The position numbers were made by a program, and so were the translations under genes. The notes under the pieces are model-generated. The model was not told the DNA's origin and did no database searches. It worked only from the letters and a program-made list of their open reading frames with translations. Positions 12,559 to 22,604 of a stretch of 28,226 nucleotides of DNA are shown here, piece after piece; within the stretch, counting starts at the first letter, position 1, and each line of letters opens with the position of its first letter. Source of the DNA: Cohaesibacteraceae bacterium (lineage in GTDB: Bacteria; Pseudomonadota; Alphaproteobacteria; Rhizobiales; Cohaesibacteraceae); the NCBI GenBank assembly GCA_016764535.1, contig JAESRR010000008.1, forward strand, positions 8,993-37,218, read 5' to 3'.

Positions 12559-13733
12559 ACGAGTAACTCCTGAAGAATGCAGACTGATGAACCGCGCTCA
12601 TAATCCGTACTGTCGATGCCTGACGATGTCCTGTTAAAATGGAACCCCATACTTTGACCCCTCACATGCAGCTCATATTTGTAAATTCCAGCAGCGAGAG
12701 TAAGATCTGAAAATTCCATTGAAACCTGTACGAGAGTGGAGCCTACATCGTTGTCAAAACCTATAGCTGCTAAGCCAATATGCCGGGTTCCCGCTGCATC
12801 AGCAGTACCCAACTCGACCGTTGAACCATCCGGATTAACGCGAACAATATAGAACATGCCATTTTGTTGACGGTCAAAGCACAACTGGAAGAATACTCGT
12901 ATTTTGGCGTTAGCTTGTAATGTTGTAAGGCTGGTATCAATGGTCGAAAGATGCCGGTCTGTGCTTGCTGCATACGATATGTTAGTAGTGACCAGCGTTT
13001 GCACCCGGTTTTTCGCGACCGTTTGCATCAAAGCTATAGCAACACTCTGATCCGCTGGAATGTCTCCGGTCGCAGGTACATCCAGCTTGGCTCTCATATC
13101 TCCAGCAGTTGTTAGAATGTCCAGCTCTGTAGCAAAGGTACTGTGAGGGACATGCTGAGCCGCTACTGCATCATCTCTAAGGATTTGCGTTTCATCTTTA
13201 AAGACCTCCGAGGCATCCGCAGAATCCTGAGAGGCACTTGCGGAAACCTGAGAATCTGTAGCACTCAATTGAGCAGCTGTACCGGCAGCAACTGCATCGG
13301 AACTATAGGCCTCCATGGCTGCTCGGGTCACAGCGTCCTGAGGGTCTATTGGGTCCGATAGGTTCTTGAGTCTCTGGCCTTTGGCATCAACTTCAACACC
13401 ATCTCCAATGAGAGAATTCTCGGACTTGTCTACAGCCTCTTGAACAGCATAAAGCAGCTGAGTGGTCTGAGTGTTTCGTTGCTTGGCAGTCTGGGTACTA
13501 CCATCCTTGAAGACCACTTTGGCAGCATCAATGTCTGTGTGACGCGTGATAACCACGGTCCCTGTAGGAGCATCGTCCAAGCGAACCATAGCTCCCGTGA
13601 GGAAGCTAAAGGACACGCTGGTGCCATTTACAGTGACCGTAATATCGTCGGTTTCAAGGTAGCCATAGCTGAGGGAGTAATCAGTCAATAACCCTGTTTG
13701 ATTTGGGTAGGTAATAGAAGCATAGGAAGCCAA
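12555..13733 (-). CDS. Tail fibre protein (T7 gp17-like N-terminus, distinct tip)
   Basis: 392 aa, shorter than T7 gp17 (553). Residues 1-150 are the T7-type virion-binding domain (YLETDDITVTVNGTSV..., VVITRHTDIDAAKVVFKDGST, then QAVDKSENSLI). Residues 155-205 form a heptad-like Ala/Ser/Asp coiled coil. From about 215 to the end is a beta-rich, Thr/Ser-rich tip with no resemblance to gp17 that presumably contacts the receptor. The start is a TTG at 13733 with AAGG 10 bases upstream; a stop lies five codons above, so no other start exists. Confidence 0.85.
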   Translation of the reverse strand: MASYASITYPNQTGLLTDYSLSYGYLETDDITVTVNGTSVSFSFLTGAMVRLDDAPTGTVVITRHTDIDAAKVVFKDGSTQTAKQRNTQTTQLLYAVQEAVDKSENSLIGDGVEVDAKGQRLKNLSDPIDPQDAVTRAAMEAYSSDAVAAGTAAQLSATDSQVSASASQDSADASEVFKDETQILRDDAVAAQHVPHSTFATELDILTTAGDMRAKLDVPATGDIPADQSVAIALMQTVAKNRVQTLVTTNISYAASTDRHLSTIDTSLTTLQANAKIRVFFQLCFDRQQNGMFYIVRVNPDGSTVELGTADAAGTRHIGLAAIGFDNDVGSTLVQVSMEFSDLTLAAGIYKYELHVRGQSMGFHFNRTSSGIDSTDYERGSSVCILQELLV

Positions 13734-13758
13734 ATCGAGACTACCTTAATGTATTGAA

Positions 13759-16700
13759 TCATCGGCTGGAGAGGAGCTCTGGGGGCCTAGCGTTTGGCAT
13801 GGTCTGGAAGAGGTCTCCAAAGGAGTTATTGCCAGTGTTATGAATCCTGTTAAGGCGTTTGTTAAGCCTCCGCATGACCTTGAGGTCCTTGAGAGGCATG
13901 GTCTTGCCTTCGGCATGTTCAAACTGGACAATTTGAGCTGTAACACTCTTGGCTATCTTCTTGTAATGATTAAACACACTGTCCATAATGTCACGCCGGG
14001 TCTCCCAAGATGCCTTGGTGTATTTAGGGTCATCCTTCAGCCTCGTTAGGGACGCCTTGAGGTTCTCACCTTTTATTACATTTACAGTGAAATGATCTGG
14101 ATTGGACTTCTTACGGGTAGACTTGCGACCCTCAGAGGTCCCTGAGACCGTGACGGCCTTGGAGCCCTTGAGAGGCACATCGTACACAGCGTTTCTATAG
14201 AAGTCCCACGCTGAAACCTTCTTGCCTTTCCAAGTGGCTGAGAGCTCTGTCATGGAAGGATAATCACCCTTCTTGTAACCGGCCTGAGTGAAGTCACTTC
14301 GAAACAACTCATGAGGCATGGGGAGCGTTAAGTGCATCCCTGTTTTCTGCATGAGCTCATAGATCTCTTGCTTGAGAGGCGTGAGGTGGCTGAGGTCCTT
14401 CAACGATAGCCCGGGAACAAAACCACGAGACTTGTCATAGATCACAGCGTCCCCAAGGACATCACGTTTCTGATAACCATTGGAGCCCCACATCTGTACT
14501 TGAATTCTCGTGAGGAAATCATAGCCCTCACGGGCCTCTTCATTCTCCCACTTGGACACCATCTTGATATGCCCGGGAATGAACTGAGCAGGAATACGTG
14601 AGGCCCAGCGTCCGAAGCGTTCACCGTCCCCAGCAAGCACACCGTCCGAAAGTGCCTTAAGAAACCCTGAGACACCTTGGAGACTTGCGGAGTCCTTGAG
14701 CATCGAAGCGACACCAATAGTGTACGCGTTGGATATCTCTAGATATTCATTTGCTGCATCTTGTGAATGTATAGATATACCGAGTGATTCATCCTCAAGG
14801 TTACGCAAGGTATCCGAGAGTGCCCCGGCCATTATGAGAGGCGCGGTGAACGGTAGGAACCTTGTGAGATCGTAAGGCTTGCCATCGATGATGATTGAGT
14901 TAGGTGGAAGGAGTTCACGTTGTCTTTTTTGACCCTTCCAGTCCTTGAGTCTCGTGGGACCTGTCAGGCTGATCATGCCAGCTTGTTGCATGGCCATGAC
15001 GCCACCGAAGATACTCCAGCCTATAGCGGCCTGAGCGCGGGCTTCAGCAGCTTGACGGGGCCCATTCTTACCGATGAAATCATCAACAAACTTGGGAGCG
15101 AATCGAGCTTCAACACCCATCTTCCTAGAAATCATCTCCAAGCCCTTCATGGGAATACCAACCACGATCTGTGAAGCAGGTATCGTCTGCATTGCGATGT
15201 TGAAGATGTTGATAGGAGTTCTGAAGAAAGGAACAACGATGTGAGTTAGAAGACCTACAAGGTCCTCTCGACGTCGTATGTTATCAAAGGCCTGAAGGAA
15301 CCTTCCACCAAGATAACGATCATCAAACCGTTGCTGGAAAGCTACTTTGGACGCTTCATTGAGATCCTGAACGTCCAAGCCTTTACCCGTCTGGTGATCA
15401 ATTCCCTTAATGATATAGGCCTTAGCGAACTTCTTGGCTTTAACACCTGTCTTACCCAAGCTCTCGGCAATCTCAACACCACGGGCATAACGGACGCCGC
15501 GGTATCTAAGTTGCTTGAAGAACTCATCTGCACCTAGTTGCAAATCCACAAGGAAGGTTATAGCTCTTGCCATCATGCGATGAATTAAAGAAGCACCATC
15601 ACCCGGTTTGAAAGCTGAGGAGTGTCTTAGTTCTGTAAGGTCATACTTATCGAGAACACCCTCTTTCATCTTCATAGCTTTACCAGCAGCCTCAAGGCTC
15701 TCACGCATGGCATAAGTGTAGCCCACAAACTCTCTGTAAGTGCCTTTGACGTCCCCGGCACCTATAGCTCTGTACATTGGAAGAGCAACAGCGTGAAGGC
15801 CGGTCGAGATTGCATTGAGGCTTACTGTAGAAAGCTGGCTTAACAACATATACGACTGTAATTCCTTCAAGAATCTAATGGCGCTGGCCATCACTCCTGT
15901 TTTGACTTCCATCTTCAGCGCTTTGTAAACAGGAAGGTTTTTGAAGTCCAAGAACTCACGTTCAAGGATCTCATCAAGCTTCATCATGTCTTCAGCACCA
16001 TTGGTAAGGTCAAAGACTTCTTTGGTTCTGATGAGTTTGAACTTCTCGAAGCTGTCACCAACCTTAAGCTTCAACTCAAAGTCAGTGATTGCATCATCCA
16101 TCTCACGGATCAAAGCGTTACCAGCGTCCCCTGTCAGAACACCCTTACGGATGAGCTGTTCATAGGAGCTCTGGGTGCCAAGGGTTCTGTAGAGCATGTG
16201 CAAGTTGATGACCTGATCAAAGTAATCTGAATAGACCTTCTTGTAAGCGTCATCAGTGGCAAGCTTGGGGGACTGCCTGATCACCTTGATGACCCTTGAG
16301 AAGTTATCCTGAGCAGCGTCCAAGAGCCCTTTGATAGACGATTGTCTGTAAAGGGCATCAAGTTCCTTGGAGCCTGTTTTCAACCCTACACGAGCAAGGT
16401 TTACTGCCCCTGCAAGATCACCTTCAGAGAGCTTCCTAAGGAGTCTGTTGGCGTGTTTGGCGTACGCAGGTCCATCGACATCAAGGATCTTCTGGAGCCT
16501 TAAGCGCTCTGAGGAATCCTTGACACCTTGGGACACAAAGCGTCTCAAAGGAGCCAGCATCTTCTCAATGAAAGGCCTGAAGGCTTCATCAGGTTGTGGG
16601 GCACCGGATTGCTTGCCTGTCTGGGCAGCTATGACATCATCAGTGACCTTGAGTTGACTTGAGGTCTCCCTGATCACCAAGGCTTGCTGGGAAGTAAGTT

Positions 16701-17544
16701 CCTCAGTAACCCTTGGGATCGAAGGGACAACGTTGGACGTTATGTCAGATACTACCTTGGTTTCTGACTTAGCCAGAGCTGGAAGTGCTTCATCAGCAAC
16801 TTCATCAATGACCTTCCCCGTACCCCTGCGGAACACAAGTTTCCCAAGGACCCCTATGACAGCTGCAGCCGCAGTACCAAAGGAGCCGTTGGTGAAACCA
16901 TTCTTGAGACGGTTGAGAAGCTCAGGGTCCTCAGGGTTCTTTACGAGTCCCGAGAGGATGGATTTATCAATGCCCAGCTCGTGAGCAACCTCAACGATGT
17001 TCTTATCGTCAACATCAAAGGTAATAGCATCAACAGCGGAGTCAGTAGCGAGTACTGAAAGCCACTTGAGGGCCTTAGGGGCATCTTTGAGAGCCTTGGC
17101 AACTCCGCCACCGGCAAGGATACCGGGGATGATTTGGGCACCCACGGTCGCTATGTGTGTAGCAGTTCCTTCGGGACCTTGGAGGCTATCTGATACAGCC
17201 CCTTTGGTACGTTCGTACTGAACTTGCTCTTCGTCATCCCCTCTGAAGACATTCTGCACCATCTCACTCGCTGCCATGCCAGAATCAATGACATTCTCGA
17301 TAGCCTTGGCAGTACCTTTGACAAAACCCTTCTCAATGGAATCAACAGTCCTCAGGGTCTGTCCGAGGTCTGAATCATCATGGAGATTGTAACGGGACAT
17401 CGCCTCGGCTTTGGAGAGACCTCCCATACTGGCAAAGTCCTTGAGGGCATCCGGGTAGGCTTTAGGATTGGCATGGACCTTGGCCAGTGTTTCGGCTGTA
17501 GGAGCCAATCCGGGACCCAAGGGATTCTTTACAAACTTACCCAT
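13759..17544 (-). CDS. Internal virion protein D (T7 gp16-like)
   Basis: 1261 aa, similar to the 1318 of T7 gp16 and at the same place. In T7 this protein is ejected with gp14 and gp15 and helps pull the DNA into the cell. Here the N-terminus (MGKFVKNPLGPGLAP..., DFASMGGLSKAEAM) shows no lytic transglycosylase signature (no E-S...G-L-M-Q motif), so the murein-cutting domain of T7 gp16 seems absent. The middle and C-terminal parts are long helical repeats with hydrophobic segments (AAAAVIGVLG, GWSIFGGVMAMQQAG). A GAAAGCATC stretch precedes the ATG. Confidence 0.82.
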   Translation of the reverse strand: MGKFVKNPLGPGLAPTAETLAKVHANPKAYPDALKDFASMGGLSKAEAMSRYNLHDDSDLGQTLRTVDSIEKGFVKGTAKAIENVIDSGMAASEMVQNVFRGDDEEQVQYERTKGAVSDSLQGPEGTATHIATVGAQIIPGILAGGGVAKALKDAPKALKWLSVLATDSAVDAITFDVDDKNIVEVAHELGIDKSILSGLVKNPEDPELLNRLKNGFTNGSFGTAAAAVIGVLGKLVFRRGTGKVIDEVADEALPALAKSETKVVSDITSNVVPSIPRVTEELTSQQALVIRETSSQLKVTDDVIAAQTGKQSGAPQPDEAFRPFIEKMLAPLRRFVSQGVKDSSERLRLQKILDVDGPAYAKHANRLLRKLSEGDLAGAVNLARVGLKTGSKELDALYRQSSIKGLLDAAQDNFSRVIKVIRQSPKLATDDAYKKVYSDYFDQVINLHMLYRTLGTQSSYEQLIRKGVLTGDAGNALIREMDDAITDFELKLKVGDSFEKFKLIRTKEVFDLTNGAEDMMKLDEILEREFLDFKNLPVYKALKMEVKTGVMASAIRFLKELQSYMLLSQLSTVSLNAISTGLHAVALPMYRAIGAGDVKGTYREFVGYTYAMRESLEAAGKAMKMKEGVLDKYDLTELRHSSAFKPGDGASLIHRMMARAITFLVDLQLGADEFFKQLRYRGVRYARGVEIAESLGKTGVKAKKFAKAYIIKGIDHQTGKGLDVQDLNEASKVAFQQRFDDRYLGGRFLQAFDNIRRREDLVGLLTHIVVPFFRTPINIFNIAMQTIPASQIVVGIPMKGLEMISRKMGVEARFAPKFVDDFIGKNGPRQAAEARAQAAIGWSIFGGVMAMQQAGMISLTGPTRLKDWKGQKRQRELLPPNSIIIDGKPYDLTRFLPFTAPLIMAGALSDTLRNLEDESLGISIHSQDAANEYLEISNAYTIGVASMLKDSASLQGVSGFLKALSDGVLAGDGERFGRWASRIPAQFIPGHIKMVSKWENEEAREGYDFLTRIQVQMWGSNGYQKRDVLGDAVIYDKSRGFVPGLSLKDLSHLTPLKQEIYELMQKTGMHLTLPMPHELFRSDFTQAGYKKGDYPSMTELSATWKGKKVSAWDFYRNAVYDVPLKGSKAVTVSGTSEGRKSTRKKSNPDHFTVNVIKGENLKASLTRLKDDPKYTKASWETRRDIMDSVFNHYKKIAKSVTAQIVQFEHAEGKTMPLKDLKVMRRLNKRLNRIHNTGNNSFGDLFQTMPNARPPELLSSR

Positions 17545-17584
17545 TCATGATGCTTTCCATCGTGGTGCAATATTATCTAGCGTA

Positions 17585-19276
17585 TTAGTACTTGGACGCT
17601 ATGGCAGCTGCTTCCTTGGCGGAGAGCTGAGGTACATCAGGAACTTCATTAGGCTCTTGGTCCTCAGGTGCCACATAGTTCTTGGCAGCGACCTCAAGAG
17701 GTGTTTCCCGAGTAGGAGTAGGCATAGCAGTGATAGGAACTTCAGGGTCAACCTGAGGCATGACATCGGACATCTGAGCTTCACCTGAAGTGATCGCCAA
17801 GAGCCTCATGTGTGCATTGGGCATGATGCCTTCAGTGGCTATGAGAGCCGATGATAACGCGAGTTCACGCATGGCATCCGCAGGGGGCTTTGAGTCGCCA
17901 TTGAGGTCCCTCCAGTCATAGATATTCTGCTCAAGGATCTCCTGATATTCCATCTGTCCCTTGTTCATCCAGTGTTGGACTTCGTGAGGAGCAGTAGTGA
18001 GATTATCAGGTTGAACAATTACAGAATGTATCATGCCTTGAATGCTATTGGACACAGGTCTGTTGAGGACTTCCTGAGCACTTGAGTAGTACTTGTGTCT
18101 CAGTTTGATCTGCTCAAACCCCTGCCTACTGATGTTCTGATCAATAAAGGCAGCATGTGCATTGTTGAGGAACTCAGGGTCCGATGGATCGTTGTTACTT
18201 TGGAAGGCTGAGAGATTGGAGTCTCTTGTGAGACGTTGGGAATGCGTTAGGGCACCACCAGACTTCTCTTGGTTTACATGATACAAAGCTGCCTGATAGT
18301 CCTCAGGGTACTTCTGTTTCAATGTGCTAAGAGCTTCAGCAGATGCATCAGCGTCACCATCGATAGCGGAGGTCTGAAGGGCTTGACGTTCATCACGCTC
18401 TGCCTGTTCAGCAGCATTGGTCTCAAGATCAATCTCTTGCTGCTTATTCAATGCAGCTTGTCTGATACGTTCCTGATCAGCTTTGTTGAAGTTCTTGATT
18501 GACTTATCAGTGACATCTTCAGGATCGATCTCTCCAGCGGCCACGGAGTCAACCACGGCTAACGCTGCAGCTCCCTTGGCCTCTGTGTGAGATAGCCCGT
18601 GTTCCTTGGGAGCGTTGGTTAGTTCACTGGCTAACTGAGCGATGTCAGTGGAGCCGTCAGTACGACTGGCACCCCCAGAGCGTATGGACGATCTCACGCG
18701 AGCTCTCATGACCTGCTGCTTCTTTGCAGTCCTGAAGGTACTCATGTGACCTGCGTGGGCACGTCCGGCGTCCCTGAAGTTCTTGGCTACCGATTGCATA
18801 TAGCCTTCACGATAGTACTCTGACTTGCCTTCAAGGCCCGAAAGAACCTCGGTTCTCTGGGCAGTTTGCCAAGCCCTGAATGCCTCAGGATCATCGTTGT
18901 TGTGAAGTCCTGATTTGTTATAATCATCAATTAACTGACCACCACGAAGGAAACCATCATCAGTACCTCTTTGGATATCGAAGCCCTGCGAGGTCCAGCC
19001 CGAATTGAAACTAAAGGGGCCTGAAGATTTACCCGAGGCTTCGTTGAGGTTCGAGCGCTCTACGCCCATCATGGCGAGCTGCTTGCCCTCTTCGACATCC
19101 TCTGCCTTCTGCTTGGTAGCACCTCCGAGAACTGCCCCGGAGAAAGCGTTGAGGGCCTTGGCAAGTGCATATCCGGGTTGGTTCTCAGCTCGGTGTTTGT
19201 GGTAGTTGGTATTGAATCGATTGATGTTTGAAGTGTTAGTGAACACAGCTGTTGAAGGTTGGACTGGTGCTGGCAT
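17585..19276 (-). CDS. Internal virion protein C (T7 gp15-like)
   Basis: 563 aa, shorter than T7 gp15 (747). Mostly helical and Gln/Ala/Glu-rich, with a N-terminal region FNTNYHKHRAENQPGYALAKAL and AFSGAVLGG. With the gp14- and gp16-like proteins it should form the inner core that becomes a trans-envelope channel on infection. AAAGAG lies two bases before the ATG. The C-terminus ends in a Pro/Glu-rich segment then LSAKEAAAIASKY. Confidence 0.78.
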   Translation of the reverse strand: MPAPVQPSTAVFTNTSNINRFNTNYHKHRAENQPGYALAKALNAFSGAVLGGATKQKAEDVEEGKQLAMMGVERSNLNEASGKSSGPFSFNSGWTSQGFDIQRGTDDGFLRGGQLIDDYNKSGLHNNDDPEAFRAWQTAQRTEVLSGLEGKSEYYREGYMQSVAKNFRDAGRAHAGHMSTFRTAKKQQVMRARVRSSIRSGGASRTDGSTDIAQLASELTNAPKEHGLSHTEAKGAAALAVVDSVAAGEIDPEDVTDKSIKNFNKADQERIRQAALNKQQEIDLETNAAEQAERDERQALQTSAIDGDADASAEALSTLKQKYPEDYQAALYHVNQEKSGGALTHSQRLTRDSNLSAFQSNNDPSDPEFLNNAHAAFIDQNISRQGFEQIKLRHKYYSSAQEVLNRPVSNSIQGMIHSVIVQPDNLTTAPHEVQHWMNKGQMEYQEILEQNIYDWRDLNGDSKPPADAMRELALSSALIATEGIMPNAHMRLLAITSGEAQMSDVMPQVDPEVPITAMPTPTRETPLEVAAKNYVAPEDQEPNEVPDVPQLSAKEAAAIASKY

Positions 19277-19292
19277 TACTCTTTATTTATCT

Positions 19293-19769
19293 CTACAGCT
19301 TTGCAAAACGAGACCAGCCTTTAAATCCACCGGCAGCTATTTCAAACATTGATGTCATGGGGTCTATATGTTGAGTAGCAATGTAATTATTGCCCTCAAT
19401 TTCCTTGGCCTTGGTCTCTGCCTGATGGTTTGCCTGAGCGGACTCTTTGCGGTCATAGGCTCTTGAGATACTCAAGCCACCTTGGCGGGACTGTTCACCC
19501 AAGCGGGCTCCTACAGTGGACCCTTGAGTCCCTGCGGAACCTGCGCTTACAGTGGCTTTGCTGGATTCCATCTTGAGCCATGCATCGTTAGCTTGTTCAC
19601 TGGCAGCTTCACTCTCAACGATAAGTTCACGCTGGGACTGTTGGTAATCCAAGGAAGTCTGGACCATCTGTGCAGCAATATTCTTGTTAGCTGCATCTTG
19701 TTTTGCAGAGGCACTAGCAGCTCCTTGGAGCAAACCCAAGCCTCCACCCATTGCAGCCATACTGCACAT
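19293..19769 (-). CDS. Internal virion protein B (T7 gp14-like)
   Basis: 158 aa (T7 gp14 is 196). It has a Gly-rich hydrophobic start (MAAMGGGLGLLQGAASA) and a long Ala/Gln-rich helix (KQDAANKNIAAQMVQTSLDYQQS), then GTQGSTVGARLGEQSRQGGLS, typical of this family. It is expected to form the outer-membrane part of the ejection channel. Start at 19769 or at the ATG three codons later; ribosome site is weak. Confidence 0.75.
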   Translation of the reverse strand: MCSMAAMGGGLGLLQGAASASAKQDAANKNIAAQMVQTSLDYQQSQRELIVESEAASEQANDAWLKMESSKATVSAGSAGTQGSTVGARLGEQSRQGGLSISRAYDRKESAQANHQAETKAKEIEGNNYIATQHIDPMTSMFEIAAGGFKGWSRFAKL

Positions 19770-19776
19770 GTGAGGA

Positions 19777-20277
19777 TTATTCCGGGATCAATGAAGAACG
19801 TTTGATTATGAAGGGTATGAAAGGTTCACCCAAGGGGCCTCTGGTTTCCTCAAGGAGCAATAGAGTCCCGAGGGACTTGAGCCACCTGTGATGAACCTTG
19901 TTAGCTGCATGGGTGTAATTCCAGAACAGTGAGACACCAAGGGTCTTGAACCATTCCTTGAGGAGAGTTGGAGAGTGCTCAAGGAACAGCCTTGGGTTCT
20001 CACGGACACCGTTGGTTCCTACTGCCCAAATCATGGCTGAATCATCCTGCACCCTGCCAACACCACAAACCATTGCTGGTATGCCATCCTTGGTCACACA
20101 GACTCTTGAATAGTCCGAAAGGGCCACTGAGAAATCAAGTGCCCCAAGGATGCTTTGGTCTCTGCCATAGGTAGCTTCGAGTTCAAGGATGTCGGCCTTG
20201 CGTAAGTTCTCTGCAAGGTACTCAAGATCCTCAGGGAGAACCTCACGTACAATCTCGGCATATGTGGAGAGTGTCAT
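19777..20277 (-). CDS. T7 gp13-like internal/assembly protein
   Basis: 166 aa (T7 gp13 is 138). The C-terminal half, with LFWNYTHAANKVHHRWLKSLGTLL and FIPFIIKR, aligns by eye with T7 gp13 (LWNYVWVGNTSHIRFLKTIG...FTITK). The fold looks like a GNAT acetyltransferase, but no acetyl-CoA loop is clear. In T7 gp13 is needed for normal virion infectivity. ATG two bases after the tubular-B stop. Confidence 0.75.
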   Translation of the reverse strand: MTLSTYAEIVREVLPEDLEYLAENLRKADILELEATYGRDQSILGALDFSVALSDYSRVCVTKDGIPAMVCGVGRVQDDSAMIWAVGTNGVRENPRLFLEHSPTLLKEWFKTLGVSLFWNYTHAANKVHHRWLKSLGTLLLLEETRGPLGEPFIPFIIKRSSLIPE

Positions 20278-20279
20278 TC

Positions 20280-22598
20280 TTAAACACGCCTACTCTTTGG
20301 ACGAAACATTCCACTCCATTCAGCAGATGTGAACTGGCTTGGAAGAGGACCATTGTTGGAGATCTCAATGGAGACTTTGGAACCCTTGGCAAACACAGCG
20401 AACCTGAACTTGCCATCAGAGAGCATTGGGAGCCCAAGGACGTTACTCTCGGACCCAAGGACATCTCCGGTGAACGTTGAGATCCAAGGGTCCCTGCCGT
20501 TTGTTGTTACCGTGGCTTGGAAGTAAGCCGTATTGGCGAACAGGAGAGAGAGGTACTGGAGCTGTAGGCGGGACTCCTGAATGACCGTCTGTTCTTTATC
20601 CCTCACAAAGAAGGGATTGTGTCTGAACATGTGATCAAACGCGGTGCCTACACAGTAAGTGACGCCCGTTAGATCAAGGGTGTCTTCAAACTGAAGGACT
20701 GCTCCGGTAATGCTGGTTGGTGTATAGACCTCTCCGGCCTTCAAGGTGTCCAAGGGGTCACTTATGACCACCAACAGGACCTCTTCAGGAGCCTCGGGGG
20801 TCAATGGAAGTGTGACCTGATTGGTTCCTGTGAGAGTGACTTGAGAGTTAGTTACGAGATAATCCATGTTCACTGTTGAGACGGTGAACTCTTGATCAGC
20901 TCTCTCGGCCATTTGCATCTTGAGGAGTACAAGGGAGTTACCTTTAAGCACCACAAGGTACAATTGGTCCTTGAGGAACGCTGCTCCATAGATGGTAGCT
21001 TCAGGGAAATTCCAGCGAACCCAAGAAGACTGAACACGGCCTTCGTGAGTGTAATAGTAACAATACAAATAGAAGGTAGATCGATCACCGTTAGTCAGGA
21101 GGCCCAGCTTGTTCTCAGTAGTTGACGAGACGAGCTTGTAGGCTCCTGCAGGTATCAATGAAGGTATTTGAGCAGAAATACGCTCTGCCTCTTCATTCTT
21201 GGACTCACCGTTCACATAGTACTCGCGGACAGCTACGAACTCTGAACCACCTTCAATGAAGACGGCATTGTTGTTGATCAGTCCGGGAAGGCACTTACGG
21301 TCAAACTCATAGCCCGTGGTTCTCTCAAGTTTCACGGAGTTCGGTGAGAAAGTATCTCCATAGCTCAAGATCATCTGATCGCGGTCTGAGGAGATCAACA
21401 GTTTCTCATTGAGTTCCACGGCATATGCGAGGTGCATGTAGCCCTCAGACGACGCTATATCAATTCTGTCATCATCAAGCAGCTGTGTGAGTGTCTTACG
21501 ATAGAAGCCTTCAAAGTTATCCTTCTGGGAAGCAATGAAGTTCTCATCAGCAAGGATGCACATCCGGCCTTTGTAGATAAACAGGTGGTTGATAGGATGC
21601 CCTACAAACGAAGGTGTAGGATTTGTATCAGTGTCACCTGAGCCCCTAGGGTCCCATTCGTGAGCCAAGAGTTCCCAAGTGCCATCACCATTATCAATGA
21701 GTTTGTGAGGCATTGTGGAAGCATCAAGTTCTTCCTTGGCATCAAACCCTACGACCTCTGACCAGATACCATTCTCAAAGCGTACAAAGTACCCTTCGGT
21801 GTCATCATCAGCGGAGCCTTGGATACGAACTACACGTCCATTGGATTCACTTGGTGGAAGATCAGAGAAACGCTCAATCACTTCGTTGTAAGAGCGAATG
21901 GCCTGATCACCGTAACCATCAGTGGACGTAAGGACCTGAGAGGAACTCACTTGAAAAGTAACCACTGAACCATTCTGATAAGTCGTGAAACCATTGGACA
22001 CCAAGTGTGATCTTAGCTCTGCAGCAAAGGTATCAGTGCCCTTGGTAGGACTTGTGTCATCATAGGTGGTCGCTGTAAGTGAGCCATTGATATAGAGGTT
22101 GTAATTCACCCCCAAGGCTTGCTGGCGTATCCAAGCGGTCGCATAGAGATCGGGGTCTAATCTGTCACCCGTTTCTGCAACGCCGGTAGCTTGAACATTG
22201 ACTGCCTTGTTGTAGATGAAAACGGTATCACCAACCGAAAGGAACCCAAGGTCCCCTTCAGGGTCAAGAGTGTTCACATAGGTAACACCCGACCCCGAGA
22301 TAGTCACAGGCTCCTCAGCACCGGTAGCAAGATCAAAGACCTTCAGGGAGCCGTTGGAGGCTATGAGCATCTTATCGTTCTTGGTAGCTCTCTCAAGTAG
22401 ATGAGAGCCTACAGAGGTGCTGAGTGTGCCTGTTTGTAGAATTGATACGAAGGATGTGGAAGGTCTCTTACGGAGCCCCGAGACCACTGAAGGGATACCA
22501 TTGAGTACGTCGGAGAAGGTGTTCAATGGACGTACTTCAGGAGGCTGTTGGGTGATACCACCAAACATATTTGGCATTGCGCCGCGAACGTTACCCAT
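20280..22598 (-). CDS. Tail tubular protein B (nozzle, T7 gp12-like)
   Basis: 772 aa (T7 gp12 is 794). Family hallmarks are the N-terminal MGNVRGAMPNMFGGITQQPPEVR (G-G-I-S/T-x-Q-x-P), the NGIPSVVSGLRKRPS segment, and repeated beta domains with HLFIYKGRMCILADENFIASQ. It forms the hexameric nozzle at the tail tip to which fibres attach. The short gaps on both sides fit one late operon. Confidence 0.92.
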   Translation of the reverse strand: MGNVRGAMPNMFGGITQQPPEVRPLNTFSDVLNGIPSVVSGLRKRPSTSFVSILQTGTLSTSVGSHLLERATKNDKMLIASNGSLKVFDLATGAEEPVTISGSGVTYVNTLDPEGDLGFLSVGDTVFIYNKAVNVQATGVAETGDRLDPDLYATAWIRQQALGVNYNLYINGSLTATTYDDTSPTKGTDTFAAELRSHLVSNGFTTYQNGSVVTFQVSSSQVLTSTDGYGDQAIRSYNEVIERFSDLPPSESNGRVVRIQGSADDDTEGYFVRFENGIWSEVVGFDAKEELDASTMPHKLIDNGDGTWELLAHEWDPRGSGDTDTNPTPSFVGHPINHLFIYKGRMCILADENFIASQKDNFEGFYRKTLTQLLDDDRIDIASSEGYMHLAYAVELNEKLLISSDRDQMILSYGDTFSPNSVKLERTTGYEFDRKCLPGLINNNAVFIEGGSEFVAVREYYVNGESKNEEAERISAQIPSLIPAGAYKLVSSTTENKLGLLTNGDRSTFYLYCYYYTHEGRVQSSWVRWNFPEATIYGAAFLKDQLYLVVLKGNSLVLLKMQMAERADQEFTVSTVNMDYLVTNSQVTLTGTNQVTLPLTPEAPEEVLLVVISDPLDTLKAGEVYTPTSITGAVLQFEDTLDLTGVTYCVGTAFDHMFRHNPFFVRDKEQTVIQESRLQLQYLSLLFANTAYFQATVTTNGRDPWISTFTGDVLGSESNVLGLPMLSDGKFRFAVFAKGSKVSIEISNNGPLPSQFTSAEWSGMFRPKSRRV

Positions 22599-22604
22599 CT
22601 CTGG

